Notes under the pieces: generated by a model | What the model was told of the DNA's origin: nothing | What the model saw: only the letters and a program-made list of their open reading frames with translations | Database searches by the model: none | NCBI GenBank assembly: GCA_965197495.1 | Contig: OZ240210.1 | Span: forward strand, 8,122,001-8,186,000 | Origin: SMYC01 sp965197495 | Lineage (GTDB): Bacteria > Acidobacteriota > Vicinamibacteria > Marinacidobacterales > SMYC01 | Length of the DNA: 64,000 bases | Reading direction: 5' to 3' | Made by a program: the position numbers and the translations under genes | Shown here: piece after piece, positions 54,234 through 63,049 of the stretch | How the letters are laid out: every line of letters starts with the position of its first letter | Numbering within the stretch: the stretch's first letter is position 1

Positions 54234-54795
54234 TTATGGCTCTCCCTCCGGTCCCCGGATTCTGATGCGGTCCTCCTCCACGATCCAAAGACGCCCTACC
54301 AACGGTTCCTCTGACAATACAGTCAAGAGTCGGCGACAAACCTCGAGAACGTGTGGCCTATCTTGCCGCTTAAGGCGAAGGACGATGATTCCGGGATATT
54401 CGTGAGGGGGGTAGACTCGAATGTCGGCGAAGTCCAGGTTCAACGAGACGAGAGCCCGCTCTTCGTCACGTGCTACTTCGGCGAGTTTCGGATCTGGGGC
54501 GCCAATTAGCCCTAATCGCAAAATCTTCGAAGCACGAAAACGCGAAACAGCCGCACTGGGCACAGGCGAGAAGCTCGTGCTGGGGCACCCGCTCGCCGCC
54601 ACTATAGGTGATTCTGCACGGTGTATGCAGAACCTGGAAAAGGTGCTATTCACGGGGCCAAAGACCTCAGACACGGTGACGTTTATTTGCGGTTAGGGTT
54701 AGTGCCTCGTCGGCCACTGTTTCTGCGTCGTGCCCGGCCTCAGTAAGAATCGCTCCCACCTCAATCGGAAGGTTCTCGTCGACCTTGAACTTCAT
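54234..54795 (-). pseudogene. DUF5615 PIN-like toxin split by MITE copy 3
   Basis: The start at 54795 gives MKFKVDENLPIEVGAILTEAG and HDAETVADEAL, with the conserved D-E-N-L-P of DUF5615. It is broken at 54698 by the MITE. Past it, GAPDPKLAEVARDEERALVSLNLDF (second acidic site) continues to the stop at 54234. Removing 189 bp plus one 4-bp repeat restores ADEALIGAPDPK in one frame, about 122 residues. The protein family has the PIN nuclease fold. Partner of the DUF433 gene 17 bp upstream. Confidence 0.9.
54510..54698 (+). mobile_element. 189-bp MITE-like element, copy 3
   Basis: Flanked by TTAG at 54506-54509 and 54699-54702. The right terminal repeat has one change (GCGGTTAGGG). Interrupts the DUF5615 gene. 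Confidence 0.92.
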
Positions 54796-54812
54796 GCAGT
54801 CGGGCCTGTGGC

Positions 54813-55037
54813 TTATGGCATCGCTACAACTCGCTCGCGCGCCAGTTCAGCGGCGTAGGCGATCGCAGCGTTCACGGCCTCCCTAGTTACAGACGGATAG
54901 CTTCGGAGTACTTCGTCCACGCTAAGGCCGGCCGCCAGGTTGTCGAGCACGACGGATACCATGACGCGCGTGCCATGAATGCAAGCTCTGCCATGACAGA
55001 CCTGCGGATCCACGGAAATGTGTTTTCGCCAATCCAT
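54813..55037 (-). CDS. DUF433 antitoxin
   Basis: 74 residues, a complete DUF433 domain: ISVDPQVCHGRACIHGTRVMVSVVLDNLAAGLSVDEVL is the classical signature and the fold is a small homeodomain-like helix bundle. These proteins pair with DUF5615 PIN-like toxins, as here, and probably repress the operon. It begins 53 bp after the attC3 R' box. Intact. Confidence 0.9.
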   Translation of the reverse strand: MDWRKHISVDPQVCHGRACIHGTRVMVSVVLDNLAAGLSVDEVLRSYPSVTREAVNAAIAYAAELARERVVAMP

Positions 55038-55089
55038 TGGACTTGCCCCAAAGTTACGTTGTGATTATACCCTGGCCGGTGATTCGACC

Positions 55090-55217
55090 ACATAACGTGG
55101 GGATGAGCGGCGTGGCCGGCGCCCAGCATCGGCACGGCGTCCACGAAGCCACCACAATTTGACGGAGCGACGATCCCAAGAAAGAGAGGCCACGACCGCT
55201 GCAATCGGAAGTTATCC
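55090..55217 (-). other. attC-like recombination site 3
   Basis: 128 bp. Minus-strand boxes GGATAAC (R'') and GTTATGT (R'). The arms pair as GATTGCAGCGGTCGTGGCC against GATGAGCGGCGTGGCC. The stop codon of the preceding DUF2442 gene lies inside the R'' box, a common feature of cassettes. Confidence 0.7.
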
Positions 55218-55926
55218 GGCGCTGTCGCGGTCCGCCAGCCATTGCTTCAGAGAATTCTGGGACTCTCCTGACGCTCGGCCGCCGAGTAGGCCCTCGATGC
55301 TGATGTCTTCATCAAGGTATGGCCAATGAACGCCCTCCCCCTGACCAATTAGGCGCCAATTATCACGCTCTGACGGTGTTCCGTGAGATAAGCGTGGGTA
55401 CCATGCGAGTGGGACTGATACCGTGCGTCCGTCCACTAGATCGACCGTCAATGAATCATCGGTAACGATGACGCGCTGCGCCCGAGGCGGCCGGATCTCA
55501 ATTGCCGAAGAACTATCCCAAGACCTCACCAAATCCTTTAGATTCTCGTCAACTAACCCTAATCGCAAAATCTTCGAAGCACGAAAACGCGAAACAGCCG
55601 CACTGGGCGCAGGCGAGAAGCTCGTGCTGGGGCACCCACTCGCCGCCACTATAGGTGATTCTGCACGGTGTATGCAGAACCTGGAAAAGGTGCTATTCAC
55701 GGGGCCAAAGACCTCAGACACGGTGACGTTTATTTGCGATTAGGGCTAAACGCTCGATTTTCCGTAGTTCGACGCGGCTGAATTGCCCGCTTTCTTGCAG
55801 CCGTACGGGATGGAGCCAAAACTTCGCGATTTGTGCGTCTCGCTCGATGTGTACGTGGGGTGGTTCATCCCTATCACCAGAGTAAAAGAAAAACCTATAT
55901 GGCCCGCTCCGCAGAACTGTTGGCAT
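55212..55926 (-). pseudogene. DUF4160-DUF2442 fusion split by MITE copy 4
   Basis: From the ATG at 55926: MPTVLRSGPYRFFFYSGD, PPHVHIERD and KFWLHPVRL (DUF4160) up to KIER, where the MITE enters. On the far side ENLKDLVRSW completes DUF4160 and is followed in the same frame by DUF2442 (VDLVDGRTVSVPLAWYPRL, HWPYLDEDISIEGLL). Excising 189 bp plus a TTAG restores ERLVDENLKDL and one 173-residue protein. In most genomes these are two adjacent genes, as in the cassette at 57.1-57.7 kb; the pair is suspected to be a toxin-antitoxin system. Inactivated here. Confidence 0.9.
55557..55745 (+). mobile_element. 189-bp MITE-like element, copy 4
   Basis: Flanked by CTAA at 55553-55556 and 55746-55749. Perfect 13-bp ends. 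Interrupts the DUF4160-DUF2442 gene. Confidence 0.92.
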
Positions 55927-55999
55927 CTAGTTCAATTCTAGAACGAGTGCACGATCTGCATAATCAGGTGCAGAGAACGCTCGATTTCGCCGTCACGCC

Positions 56000-56979
56000 C
56001 TACCGTTCCAGTGGGCCTTCGCGCAGGTTACTGAGGGGGTAGCGGTCCACCTCCTTTAGCACAGCCACGAACTGAGCCGCCGCGTGGTCAATGAGTTGTG
56101 CGCCGCGTGCGGCGTCGGCATCGCGGGCGTTGCCTGCGACGCCCGCCGGGTTCAGGTCCTGGGCCTGCCAGCCAAACCTCGTGGGACCAGTCACCGTCAG
56201 ATGCTGGAAGTCGCCTGCGAGCTCCGCCATCAGCGGCCGGAAGTCCTCGGCCTTGCTCATGTCGACCAGGTCGGGTCGCAGATGCAGCATGATCGACGTC
56301 TCGATGCTGCCGCCGTGAATCCCGTATCTCACCTCGTCCTCAGGAAACAGATCCTTGGGGAAGTAGGAGTACAGGTTCGCCACAACCACCAGCATGTCCA
56401 GTCGAACCCTTAGGTCGCGGGCCACGACATCCATGATCTGCGGCTGCCCGCCGTGACTGTTGGACGAGTTTCCGGACGCCCGCCCGATGGACGGACCCAG
56501 CGATCTCGGTCCACAGCCGCCGCACCGTCTCCGGTTCGAGGGTCAGCGTGCCGGGAAAGGAGCTGTGTTCGCTTTCCAACCGGCATCATCGGTAGAACGG
56601 TGACCTGCAGTTCGTCGGGCAACAGTTCCAGCGTCCGCTCGATCACGGCCTGATTGGAGCAAGCGTCGGCACAGACTGGCAAGTGAGGCCCGTGCTGCTC
56701 GATTGAGGCAACCGGAAGGACGGCAATGACACGATCAGCGTCGAGAGCGGCGAAATCCTCAGTCGTCATGTCCTGCCAATAGCGCCGTGGATGCTTCCCG
56801 GTGGCGCTGCTCTTTGCGCCGGAAGCCACGGTTCCATCCTTCTGTTGGCGTTGGGCGGAGGCTGAATGCGATCGAGGAGGCATCCCCTGCTCGCCCTCGA
56901 GCGAAGTTGTTCCCCCCTGAATGCCGACACCAACAAGGATCAGGCTCAGCGTCAGCGTACGAGTGTCTGCAACGAACAT
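56000..56979 (-). pseudogene. Creatininase-family amidohydrolase with signal peptide, two frameshifts
   Basis: From the ATG at 56979 a signal peptide (LTLSLILVGVGIQG) precedes YWQDMTTEDFAAL, VIAVLPVASIEQHGPHLP (metal-site Glu and His) and VLPMMPVGK. Near 56585 the frame changes to SEHSSFPGTLTLEPETV, and near 56455 again to MDVVARDLRVR, then LYSYFP, EDEVRYGIHGGSIETSIMLHLRPDLVDM to the end. NSHGG, expected at the second break, is damaged. Full family length (~250 residues plus leader) is accounted for. Such enzymes hydrolyse cyclic or linear amides (creatinine, formamide-type). The signal peptide is unusual because most members are cytoplasmic. It lies after attC4, but no attC was found at its 3' end. 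Confidence 0.85.
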
Positions 56980-57045
56980 GACTCCTCCGTCCGGCACCGC
57001 GACGGGCCAGACCCTTTGTCGGACCACATGGCCTCTCTGCGATCC

Positions 57046-57144
57046 GGATAACGTTGGTTTCAGCTGCGGGCTGGACTGGCGTGACGCGTGCGCAAGCACG
57101 CGGCGTGACAGGCCAGATCCGTCAGCTGCAAACTGATGTTATGC
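57046..57144 (-). other. attC-like recombination site 4
   Basis: 99 bp. Minus-strand boxes GCATAAC (R'') and GTTATCC (R'). The arms pair as GTTTGCAGCTGACGGATCTGG against GTTTCAGCTGCGGGCTGG, and an inner GCGTGACGC/GCGTGAC stem surrounds the loop. The DUF2442 stop lies within R''. Confidence 0.75.
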
Positions 57145-57390
57145 GGCGGCGCTTGCCTTGGCACGCTCGTGCAGCGTTTCAGGCGCGATGTCGGCATCGT
57201 TCGGCCAAGCAACGGTACCGCCCTCAATAAAGAACCGGGCGAAATAGTCGGGGTCCTTCAACGGCTCGAAAACAGGGCCGCTGAGCCAATCTGCAAAGTC
57301 AACGGTTCCCTCGACGCCGTCGTTGAAAACGAGACGGATCTTGAATTCGCCGCAATACTCAGCTCGGATCACTGCCGGAAGGACATCCAT
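57139..57390 (-). CDS. DUF2442 protein
   Basis: 83 residues: FKIRLVFNDGVEGTVDFADWL then GPVFEPLKDPDYFARFFIEGGTVAWPNDADIAPETLHE, the standard DUF2442 pattern. It is always near DUF4160 or HigB-like genes and is considered an antitoxin-like or DNA-binding partner, without direct proof. Separated from the upstream DUF4160 gene by 9 bp. It ends inside attC4. Confidence 0.88.
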   Translation of the reverse strand: MDVLPAVIRAEYCGEFKIRLVFNDGVEGTVDFADWLSGPVFEPLKDPDYFARFFIEGGTVAWPNDADIAPETLHERAKASAAA

Positions 57391-57399
57391 TCGCTTTCC

Positions 57400-57660
57400 T
57401 CAGTCCAGGGGGGTGATTCGCTCCAGCGGTTCGCCAGCCCTGCCTCTACCCCAGTTTGCCTCCAACTCCGCACCGTGCGCAAGGCTCCACTCCTTGATGA
57501 GCCGTCGAGCCGTGCGAGAACGGATGTTTCCGGCCAGAATCTCCCCGTCGAGCGTGAAAGTGGCCTGCTCACCTTGGTACTCGGCGTGAAAATGAATCAC
57601 GCCGTGCTCGCGGTAGAACATTCGAATCACGATCCCAAAGAACGTCGCGATCACGGGCAT
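57400..57660 (-). CDS. DUF4160 protein
   Basis: 86 residues: MPVIATFFGIVIRMFYREHG, HFHAEYQGEQATFTLDGE, then ARRLIKEWSLAHGAELEANW. DUF4160 proteins have a conserved His-x-His in the beta-hairpin (HFHAEY here) and are proposed toxins of TA pairs with DUF2442. Starts 29 bp after the attC5 R' box. Intact, with its partner intact. Confidence 0.88.
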   Translation of the reverse strand: MPVIATFFGIVIRMFYREHGVIHFHAEYQGEQATFTLDGEILAGNIRSRTARRLIKEWSLAHGAELEANWGRGRAGEPLERITPLD

Positions 57661-57688
57661 GTGCTAAAGCGTCCCCTTCTTAAGCCCA

Positions 57689-57785
57689 CATAACGGTCCC
57701 AGATGAGGGGCGTGGCCAGCGCCGCAGTTCAAGTAAGCTGGGTCCCGTAGGCACCGCCCATTCCTCCAAGCTCCGATGTTACCCG
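57689..57785 (-). other. attC-like recombination site 5 (weaker)
   Basis: 97 bp. Minus-strand boxes GGGTAAC and GTTATGT. Arm pairing (GGAGGAATGGGCGGTGCC against GATGAGGGGCGTGGCC) is poorer than at the other sites. Position between the FAD oxidoreductase and DUF4160 genes supports it. Confidence 0.5.
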
Positions 57786-57844
57786 AAGAGATAGGCAGCG
57801 GGGAGCCGGGAGTCCTGACGTTGCCTATTGGAAGATGCACCATG

Positions 57845-59298
57845 TCACCCAGAGGGCTGGACATTTACGTTGGAGCGGAAGAAGTTCGAAGGATCGTATT
57901 GCTGCTTAAGCCGAGCCAACCGCCTAAGATTGACCCCAAATGCGGCGGCGCTCGAGTCACGCTCCATGTCACTGGACCAATTGGAATATATTCCGCCAGT
58001 CGCGAACGGCAACATCGCCGTCCAGAACTCGCGCGCCCAGGCAACATGGCGTTGGCCTTCTGTCGAGACAGGCCATCGCGGAAAAACGCCGATTTCGTAC
58101 GCGGCCTCACGATGGGGGTAGGCTGTGGCGTTCGGCGACACGCGACTAAACGCGCCGTGGTAATGGACCATCCAAACGATCGTCTGCGGTGAGGTTGCCC
58201 CCCGGCAATAATCGACAAAAGTATCAATCACGTCATCCGGTAGGTCTCGCAGGTAATGAGAGCGCCAGTAGACGGCTCCTGGCGGGCCGCCGGCATCAGG
58301 GGGCGTGAAGAGGCGTAGCACGGATATCCGCCTGACGGTGTCTCCCATCGGCGTACCATAGTTGCGAAGGGGATTAAGCGTGCTGTCGGCGGCGGCGTCA
58401 GGGCCGGCGTAGGAGACGCGGAGAATAAACATCGGATCAGGCGTCTGCACGTAGACGATCATCGAGCCGAGGTCGTCGGGCACGTCCACCATGTGATCAC
58501 GCCAGTGCCTAATGACGTCACGACCCGCAGCGGCAGGATAGGCAACATCTCCGGCCACTACCTGAGAGAGCGGGTACAGCCGGTACTCGAACGAGGTCAC
58601 GATGCCGAAGTTGCCGCCGCCACCACGCAGCCCCCACAGCAGGTTCGGGTTTTCGGTCTTGCTCACGTGAACGAGAGTGCCTTCGGCCGTCGCAACCTCT
58701 GCCGAGACGAGATTGTCACACGTGAGCCCGTACTTCGGCGTCAGCCACCCCTCTCCGCCGCCCAGTGTGAGGCCGGCGAGACCGACCGTGGGAACCTCAC
58801 CAGTTGGAAGCACCAAACCTGCCTTCTGGGTAACCCGGTGCATGTGACCTGCCAGCACACCGGGGGCCACCCTCCCGATCCGATTCTCTGGATCTACGTC
58901 GACCTCCTTCAAGTCTGACAAATCGATCACGAGACCGCCGTCCACCATCGCAAAGCCGGCAGCATGGTGACCGCCGCCTCGCACGGCAACTGAGACGCCA
59001 CGCTCTCGCGCAAAGGCGATACAACGAAGCACGTCCGACGCGCCCGCGCATTTCGCAATTCCCCACGGTCGCCGATCGATCAAAAGATTCCAAACGCGCC
59101 GCGCCGACTCGTATTCGTTGTTCTCGCGGAGAACCAAGCGACCAGTCAACTGCGATCGGAATTGCTGAATCGCAGCCTCTGATACGTCGAGGCCTTGTTC
59201 AGCGGAAAGACCTCGACATCCGAAGCCGCCCAACGTGATACTGCAGCCGCCACGCCTGATGTTTTCAAGAACGCTCGGCGCGAAACAAGGTTACTCAT
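57845..59298 (-). pseudogene. Tat-exported FAD-dependent oxidoreductase (BBE type), frameshift after the signal
   Basis: The ATG at 59298 reads SNLVSRRAFLKTSGVAAAVS, a twin-arginine signal. One base is missing near 59238. The next frame then runs uninterrupted from GGFGCRGLSAEQG to the stop at 57845: AKCAGASDVLRCIAFARERGVSVAVRGGGHHAAGFA carries the covalent FAD His, then LTLGGGEGWLTPKYGLTCDNL and the BBE C-terminus YDPSNFFRSNVNV. Such enzymes oxidise alcohols or sugars with O2. An internal ATG at 59233 could give a 462-residue protein without export signal. Possibly a cassette gene, since GTTAATG precedes the start. Confidence 0.88.
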
Positions 59299-59391
59299 TA
59301 ACGTCTCTCACATGGGCACCACATTTGGGCGGGGTAGCAGATTACCCGCCGACCGGGTAGACCGAAGGGCCTTGCGACCCCCGGTCCCCCT

Positions 59392-59427
59392 CAGAACCGT
59401 ACTTGAAAGGTTTCCGTCATACGGCTC
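59392..59427 (-). ncRNA. Group II intron domain V
   Basis: A 36-nt hairpin with the canonical GAGCCGTAT ... TACGGTTC stem of catalytic domain V. Confidence 0.8.
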
Positions 59428-59478
59428 AAGCATTCCAAAAAGACGCCCTTCTGGGGCGCCGCGGTTGTTGCACCTCGA

Positions 59479-60864
59479 TTATATGGTCATGGCCTGATAT
59501 TCTCTTGCCGAAAGAGCAGGAAAAAGACGCGAGACTCGGTCGTGCCGACGGCGCCAGAAGTAGCCGCCATATTCGGGCATGTACGGGTTCGCCTCCGCCT
59601 TGACCTTGATGTGTCGGCGAATGCCTATAGAACTGAGACGTTACACCATGTATCGGCGCTTGCCACTCTTCGTCTTTGCTGTCGTCGAGAACACCCACTT
59701 GTGTCCCGGAGTGGACCAGTATTTCCTGACTAGCCACTTCTTGGACTTCTTGGGATGGCGACGACGTAGCATTCGCCAAAGTTGTTCATAGACATACGTG
59801 TCGACACACGAAAAGGCTTCCGATGCCACTACGTGTCGGTGGTAGTTGCCCCATCCCCGAAGCATCTGGTTCAGCTTCTTGATGAGAGCAGGCATCGGCG
59901 CGCTGACGTATTCACGGATCGTATCTCCTAGCTTCTGCTTGAGGGCGAGGACTCCCTCAGTCGACGGGATGATGTGCAGCACATTCCCATGCTTGCGGAA
60001 GGTTTGCCCCAGGAACGTAAATCCGTTTCTTATATGCGTGATCGCGGTCTTCTCTGCTGATAGAGTGCGACCACGCTCAGTAAGGAACTTTTCGACCACG
60101 GGCCGGACGTTTTCTTCCGACAGGCGTTTGGATTTGCCCGTCACAATAAAGTCGTCGGCATAGCGGACGAAGTTGACGCGAGAGCGACGAGGAACTGCGT
60201 TGCGGACGGCCCGCTCCAGTCCATCTAGCGTCATGTTCGCGAGCGTGGGAGATATGATCCCACCCTGCGGTGTTCCTTTTCGCGAAGGGTACAGTATGCC
60301 GTTTTCAACGTACCCTGCTCTGAGCCACTTGCGAAGAACTTCACGGTCCACTGGGATGTTGTTCAACATCCATCCCTGACTGATGTTGTCATAGCAGCCC
60401 GCAATATCCGCTTCCAGTACCCATGGTGCCGAGTTCGGCTTTGACAAGGCGTTGAAAGCAGCAGCCACCGCGTCGGCACAACCTCAGCTTTCACGAAACC
60501 CATATGAGTTTCCGTCGGCCGTGGTTTCCGCCACCGGTGCTAGCGCCAGTTTGTACAACGCCTGCATCGCTCGGTCGTGCATGCAGGGTATGGATAGGGG
60601 GCGTTTCTTGCCGTTCTTCTTCCGGATATAGATCCGTCTCAGCGGCTGAGGTTTGTAGCCACGTCGGCGCAGGCTCGTTGAAGCCCGCCATTTGGCTCGA
60701 GCGCCTTGCCACAAGACACCGTCTACGCCGGGGGTTTTCTTCCCCTTGTTCGAGGTCACTCGTTTCACAGCCAGGAGCTTGGCGTAGAACGAGCGCGTGA
60801 GCAGGCGTTGCAAGGTCTGAACCTTGTTCCACCGGCCCTCCTTCACAGCCTTTGCGATACGCAA
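59479..60864 (-). pseudogene. ltrA: Group II intron reverse transcriptase/maturase with two nonsense codons
   Basis: The N-terminal part (VQTLQRLLTRSFYAKLLAVKRV, TPGVDGVLW, PLRRIYIRKKNGKKRPLSIP, DRAMQALYKLALAPVAE, YGFRES) stops at TGA near 60484. In the same frame GCADAVAAAFNALSK, VLEADIAGCYDNI, TPQGGIISPTLANMTLDGLE and VRYADDFIVTG (catalytic YADD) continue to a TAA at 59641. After that the frame again continues, IRRHIKVKAEANPYMPEY, to 59479. Both stops fit one C-to-T change from CGA and CAA. The last block is the usual C-terminal extension. The start is uncertain (TTG at 60862). Intron mobility is presumably lost. Confidence 0.9.
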
Positions 60865-60904
60865 CTGCAGTCTTCTAACTTCGCGGATCTGTCCCGCTTC
60901 CCGT

Positions 60905-61275
60905 GGAAATAAGAATGGCGTAACCTCCGGTTAAACAAAACGGGTTCTCCTGTCGTTTCGGGGGATCTGATTTGTGTTGGAGGGCATGGCCTATGGACGC
61001 TGCCGCGATTGTGGAAAACGCTTCGCGTTTCCCACGAGCGCCCACAGGCCCCTCCTGATATATATACAAGAAAGATTAATTCATATGGAATAAGGAAGGG
61101 GGGGCTCGATTAGTGGAGGCTATGGAAAACGCCCTTCCAGGCTTCGAAGAGAACTCAGTCGTGAGCAAGGTCTGAACGACCAGAACCGTGGGGGCGTTTC
61201 CCACAGCCTCGTCTCCCGCTGAGGGGCAGTGGCATTTGGTGAGGCCCGTGGGTTGAGAGGGTAAGCCATGTGTAG
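60905..61275. other. Intron 5' / ISL3 left-end region
   Basis: No protein gene. GTGGAAAACGC ... GCGTTTCCCAC-type palindromic segments occur twice (about 61010-61035 and 61122-61205), which may be ends of the ISL3 element or of a relative. Confidence 0.4.
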
Positions 61276-61335
61276 ATGCGCATCGGCGAGAACGCTAGAA
61301 TCTTTTTTTCCGAAAGAGAAAAGAGCGTTCCCGCG

Positions 61336-62551
61336 ATGCGCGTTACTACGTTAGTCAACAAGCTCATCGGATTGCAAGGCCTGTGGGTCCGAGGTTTCCA
61401 CTTCCAGGCGGACAAAGCCAGAGTGGTGGTGGATGTAGTACCACGGAGGAGGAAGCCTCTGTGCGGGATTTGCGGACGAAAGGTCCGCAAGAACAAAGAT
61501 CGCTACAATCGCTACTGGCGGCACTTGGACCTGTTCGGAGTCCGGACCTATCTACTCGATCCGACGAGTGGTATGTCGGCGGTGTGGAGTGGTCAGAGAA
61601 AAGGTGCCTTGGGCCGACAAGGGAAGCCGCTTTACCAAAAGCTTCGAACAAGAGGTAGCGTGGCTGGCACAGAGGACGGACGTCAGCGCCGTAGCGAACT
61701 ATTTCCGAGTGACGTGGCGTTCGGTGCGACGGATCATCCAGCGAGTGGTTGCCGAGCAGCGGGATGAGCGGCGCGAGCTCGATGGATTGCGGGTGATTGG
61801 GATGGACGAGATCAGCTACCGCAAACGCCACAAGTACTTAACAGTGGTAATAGACCATCTCAGCGGCCGGGTCGTCTGGGCGGGAAAGGAGCGCAAGGCC
61901 AAGACGCTGCTGCGGTTTTTCCGCAAGCTCGGACCACAAAGAGCCGCGGAGCTCGAAGCGGTCAGCATGGACATGTGGGAGCCGTACATAACTGTCGTCG
62001 GCAAAAAGGCTCCTCAGGCACGGGTGATCTTTGACCGCTTCCACATCGTCAAGCATCTGAACGAGGCCGTGGATAAGACCCGGCGCGAGCTGGTGCGCGA
62101 GCTCAAAGGGACTGCCCGGCGCAACCTCAAGAACACCAAGTTTCCCCTTCTCAAGGCCAAACACAACCGCAGCGCGAAAGACAAACGGGTGCTCCGCGAG
62201 CAGGTGCGAGCTAATCGTCGCCTCTACCGCGCCATGCTTCTGCGCGACGACTTCATGGACCTCTACACCTACAAAACCGAGACATGGGCCAAGAAGTTTC
62301 TCCGAGGATGGCTGCGGCGCGCTATGAGCTCGAGAATAGAGCCCGTCAAACGCGCGGCGAAGATGATCCGCAGCCACTTCGATGGCGTCATCGCGTGGGT
62401 CACGTGGAGACTCAGCAACGGCCGACTCGAAGGAATGAACAACAAAATCCGGCTGCTGAGCCACCGCAGCTTTGGACTCCACTCTGCCGAAGCTCTCATC
62501 AGTCTCGTCTACCTAAACTGTGGCGGTCTCACCCTCGAGAGGATCCACTGA
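61336..62551 (+). pseudogene. ISL3-family transposase, one frameshift
   Basis: The frame from the ATG at 61336 gives LVNKLIGLQGLWVRGFHFQ and the zinc-finger half CGICGRKVRKNKDRY. Near 61555 a base is missing and the second Cys pair (VCRRCGVVREKVPW) is in the next frame. This runs on through a helix-turn-helix (ANYFRVTWRSVRRII) and the DDE domain (GMDEISYRKRHKYLTVVID, VSMDMWEPYI, ARVIFDRFHIVKHLN, SNGRLEGMNNKIRLL with catalytic Glu) to 62551. Joined, about 405 residues, the family norm. Confidence 0.88.
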
Positions 62552-62611
62552 AATGGCAGGAGAGGCACAAAACGAAACCGCGCCTGGAAAGGCGAGGAGG
62601 AGGATTACGCC

Positions 62612-63049
62612 ATGAAGAAGCCTACCACCATATCGAAGGAGTCTGTAAGCGAGTACCGGGAGTTCGTCCAACTTCGGCTGCGTAAGCGGGTACTGGAGGC
62701 GATCGAGGTCGTGCTCGAGGAAGAAGTCGACCAAGCGCTGGGGTGTCGTAGCTACGAGCGTGCGGAAGACCGCCGTGGGTATCGCAACGGAGCCGAAACC
62801 CGTCGCGTGACGACGTCGGTGGGAACTCGCGAGCTCCGTGTGCCACGAGCCCGCGTGCGAGACGAGGAAACGGGAGAGACGACAGAGTTCAGGAGCGAGC
62901 TGTTGCCCCGGTATGCACGCCGGACTCGTGAGGTCGACGAGGCGATCTTGGGGACGTACTTGTCGGGCGCGAATAGCCGCCGGATCCGCAAAGCGCTGAA
63001 ACCACTGCTCGGGGAGATGTCCCGGCCGCTGTTGAATTTGGTCGGGTAG
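62612..63049 (+). pseudogene. IS256-family transposase, N-terminal fragment
   Basis: 145 residues with the Mutator-type N-terminus: VVLEEEVDQALGCRSYERAEDRRGYRNG, TRELRVPRARV and ILGTYLSGANSRRIRKALKPLLGE. At 63015 another IS256-type element (minus strand) cuts in and provides the last dozen codons and the stop. It is a different IS256 subgroup from the interrupting element. Catalytic domain absent. Confidence 0.9.

Larger units (their letters stand above)
59350..60970 (-). mobile_element. Group II intron (approximate ends)
   Basis: Domain V is recognisable at 59392-59427 on the minus strand (GAGCCGTATGACGGAAACC, then TACGGTTCTG), followed by a domain VI-like hairpin. The maturase/reverse transcriptase is upstream. 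The 5' end was not identified and may be cut by the neighbouring ISL3 element. Confidence 0.75.

Noticed and set aside
46220..57785. CRISPR array
   Set aside because: The recurring palindromes are about 100-130 bp, spaced by genes and only partly similar; no short direct repeats with regular spacers or cas genes were seen.
59479..60864. Stop-codon reassignment as explanation of TAG/TGA/TAA inside genes
   Set aside because: All three stop codons occur internally and all three also terminate intact genes normally, so random nonsense mutations are simpler.
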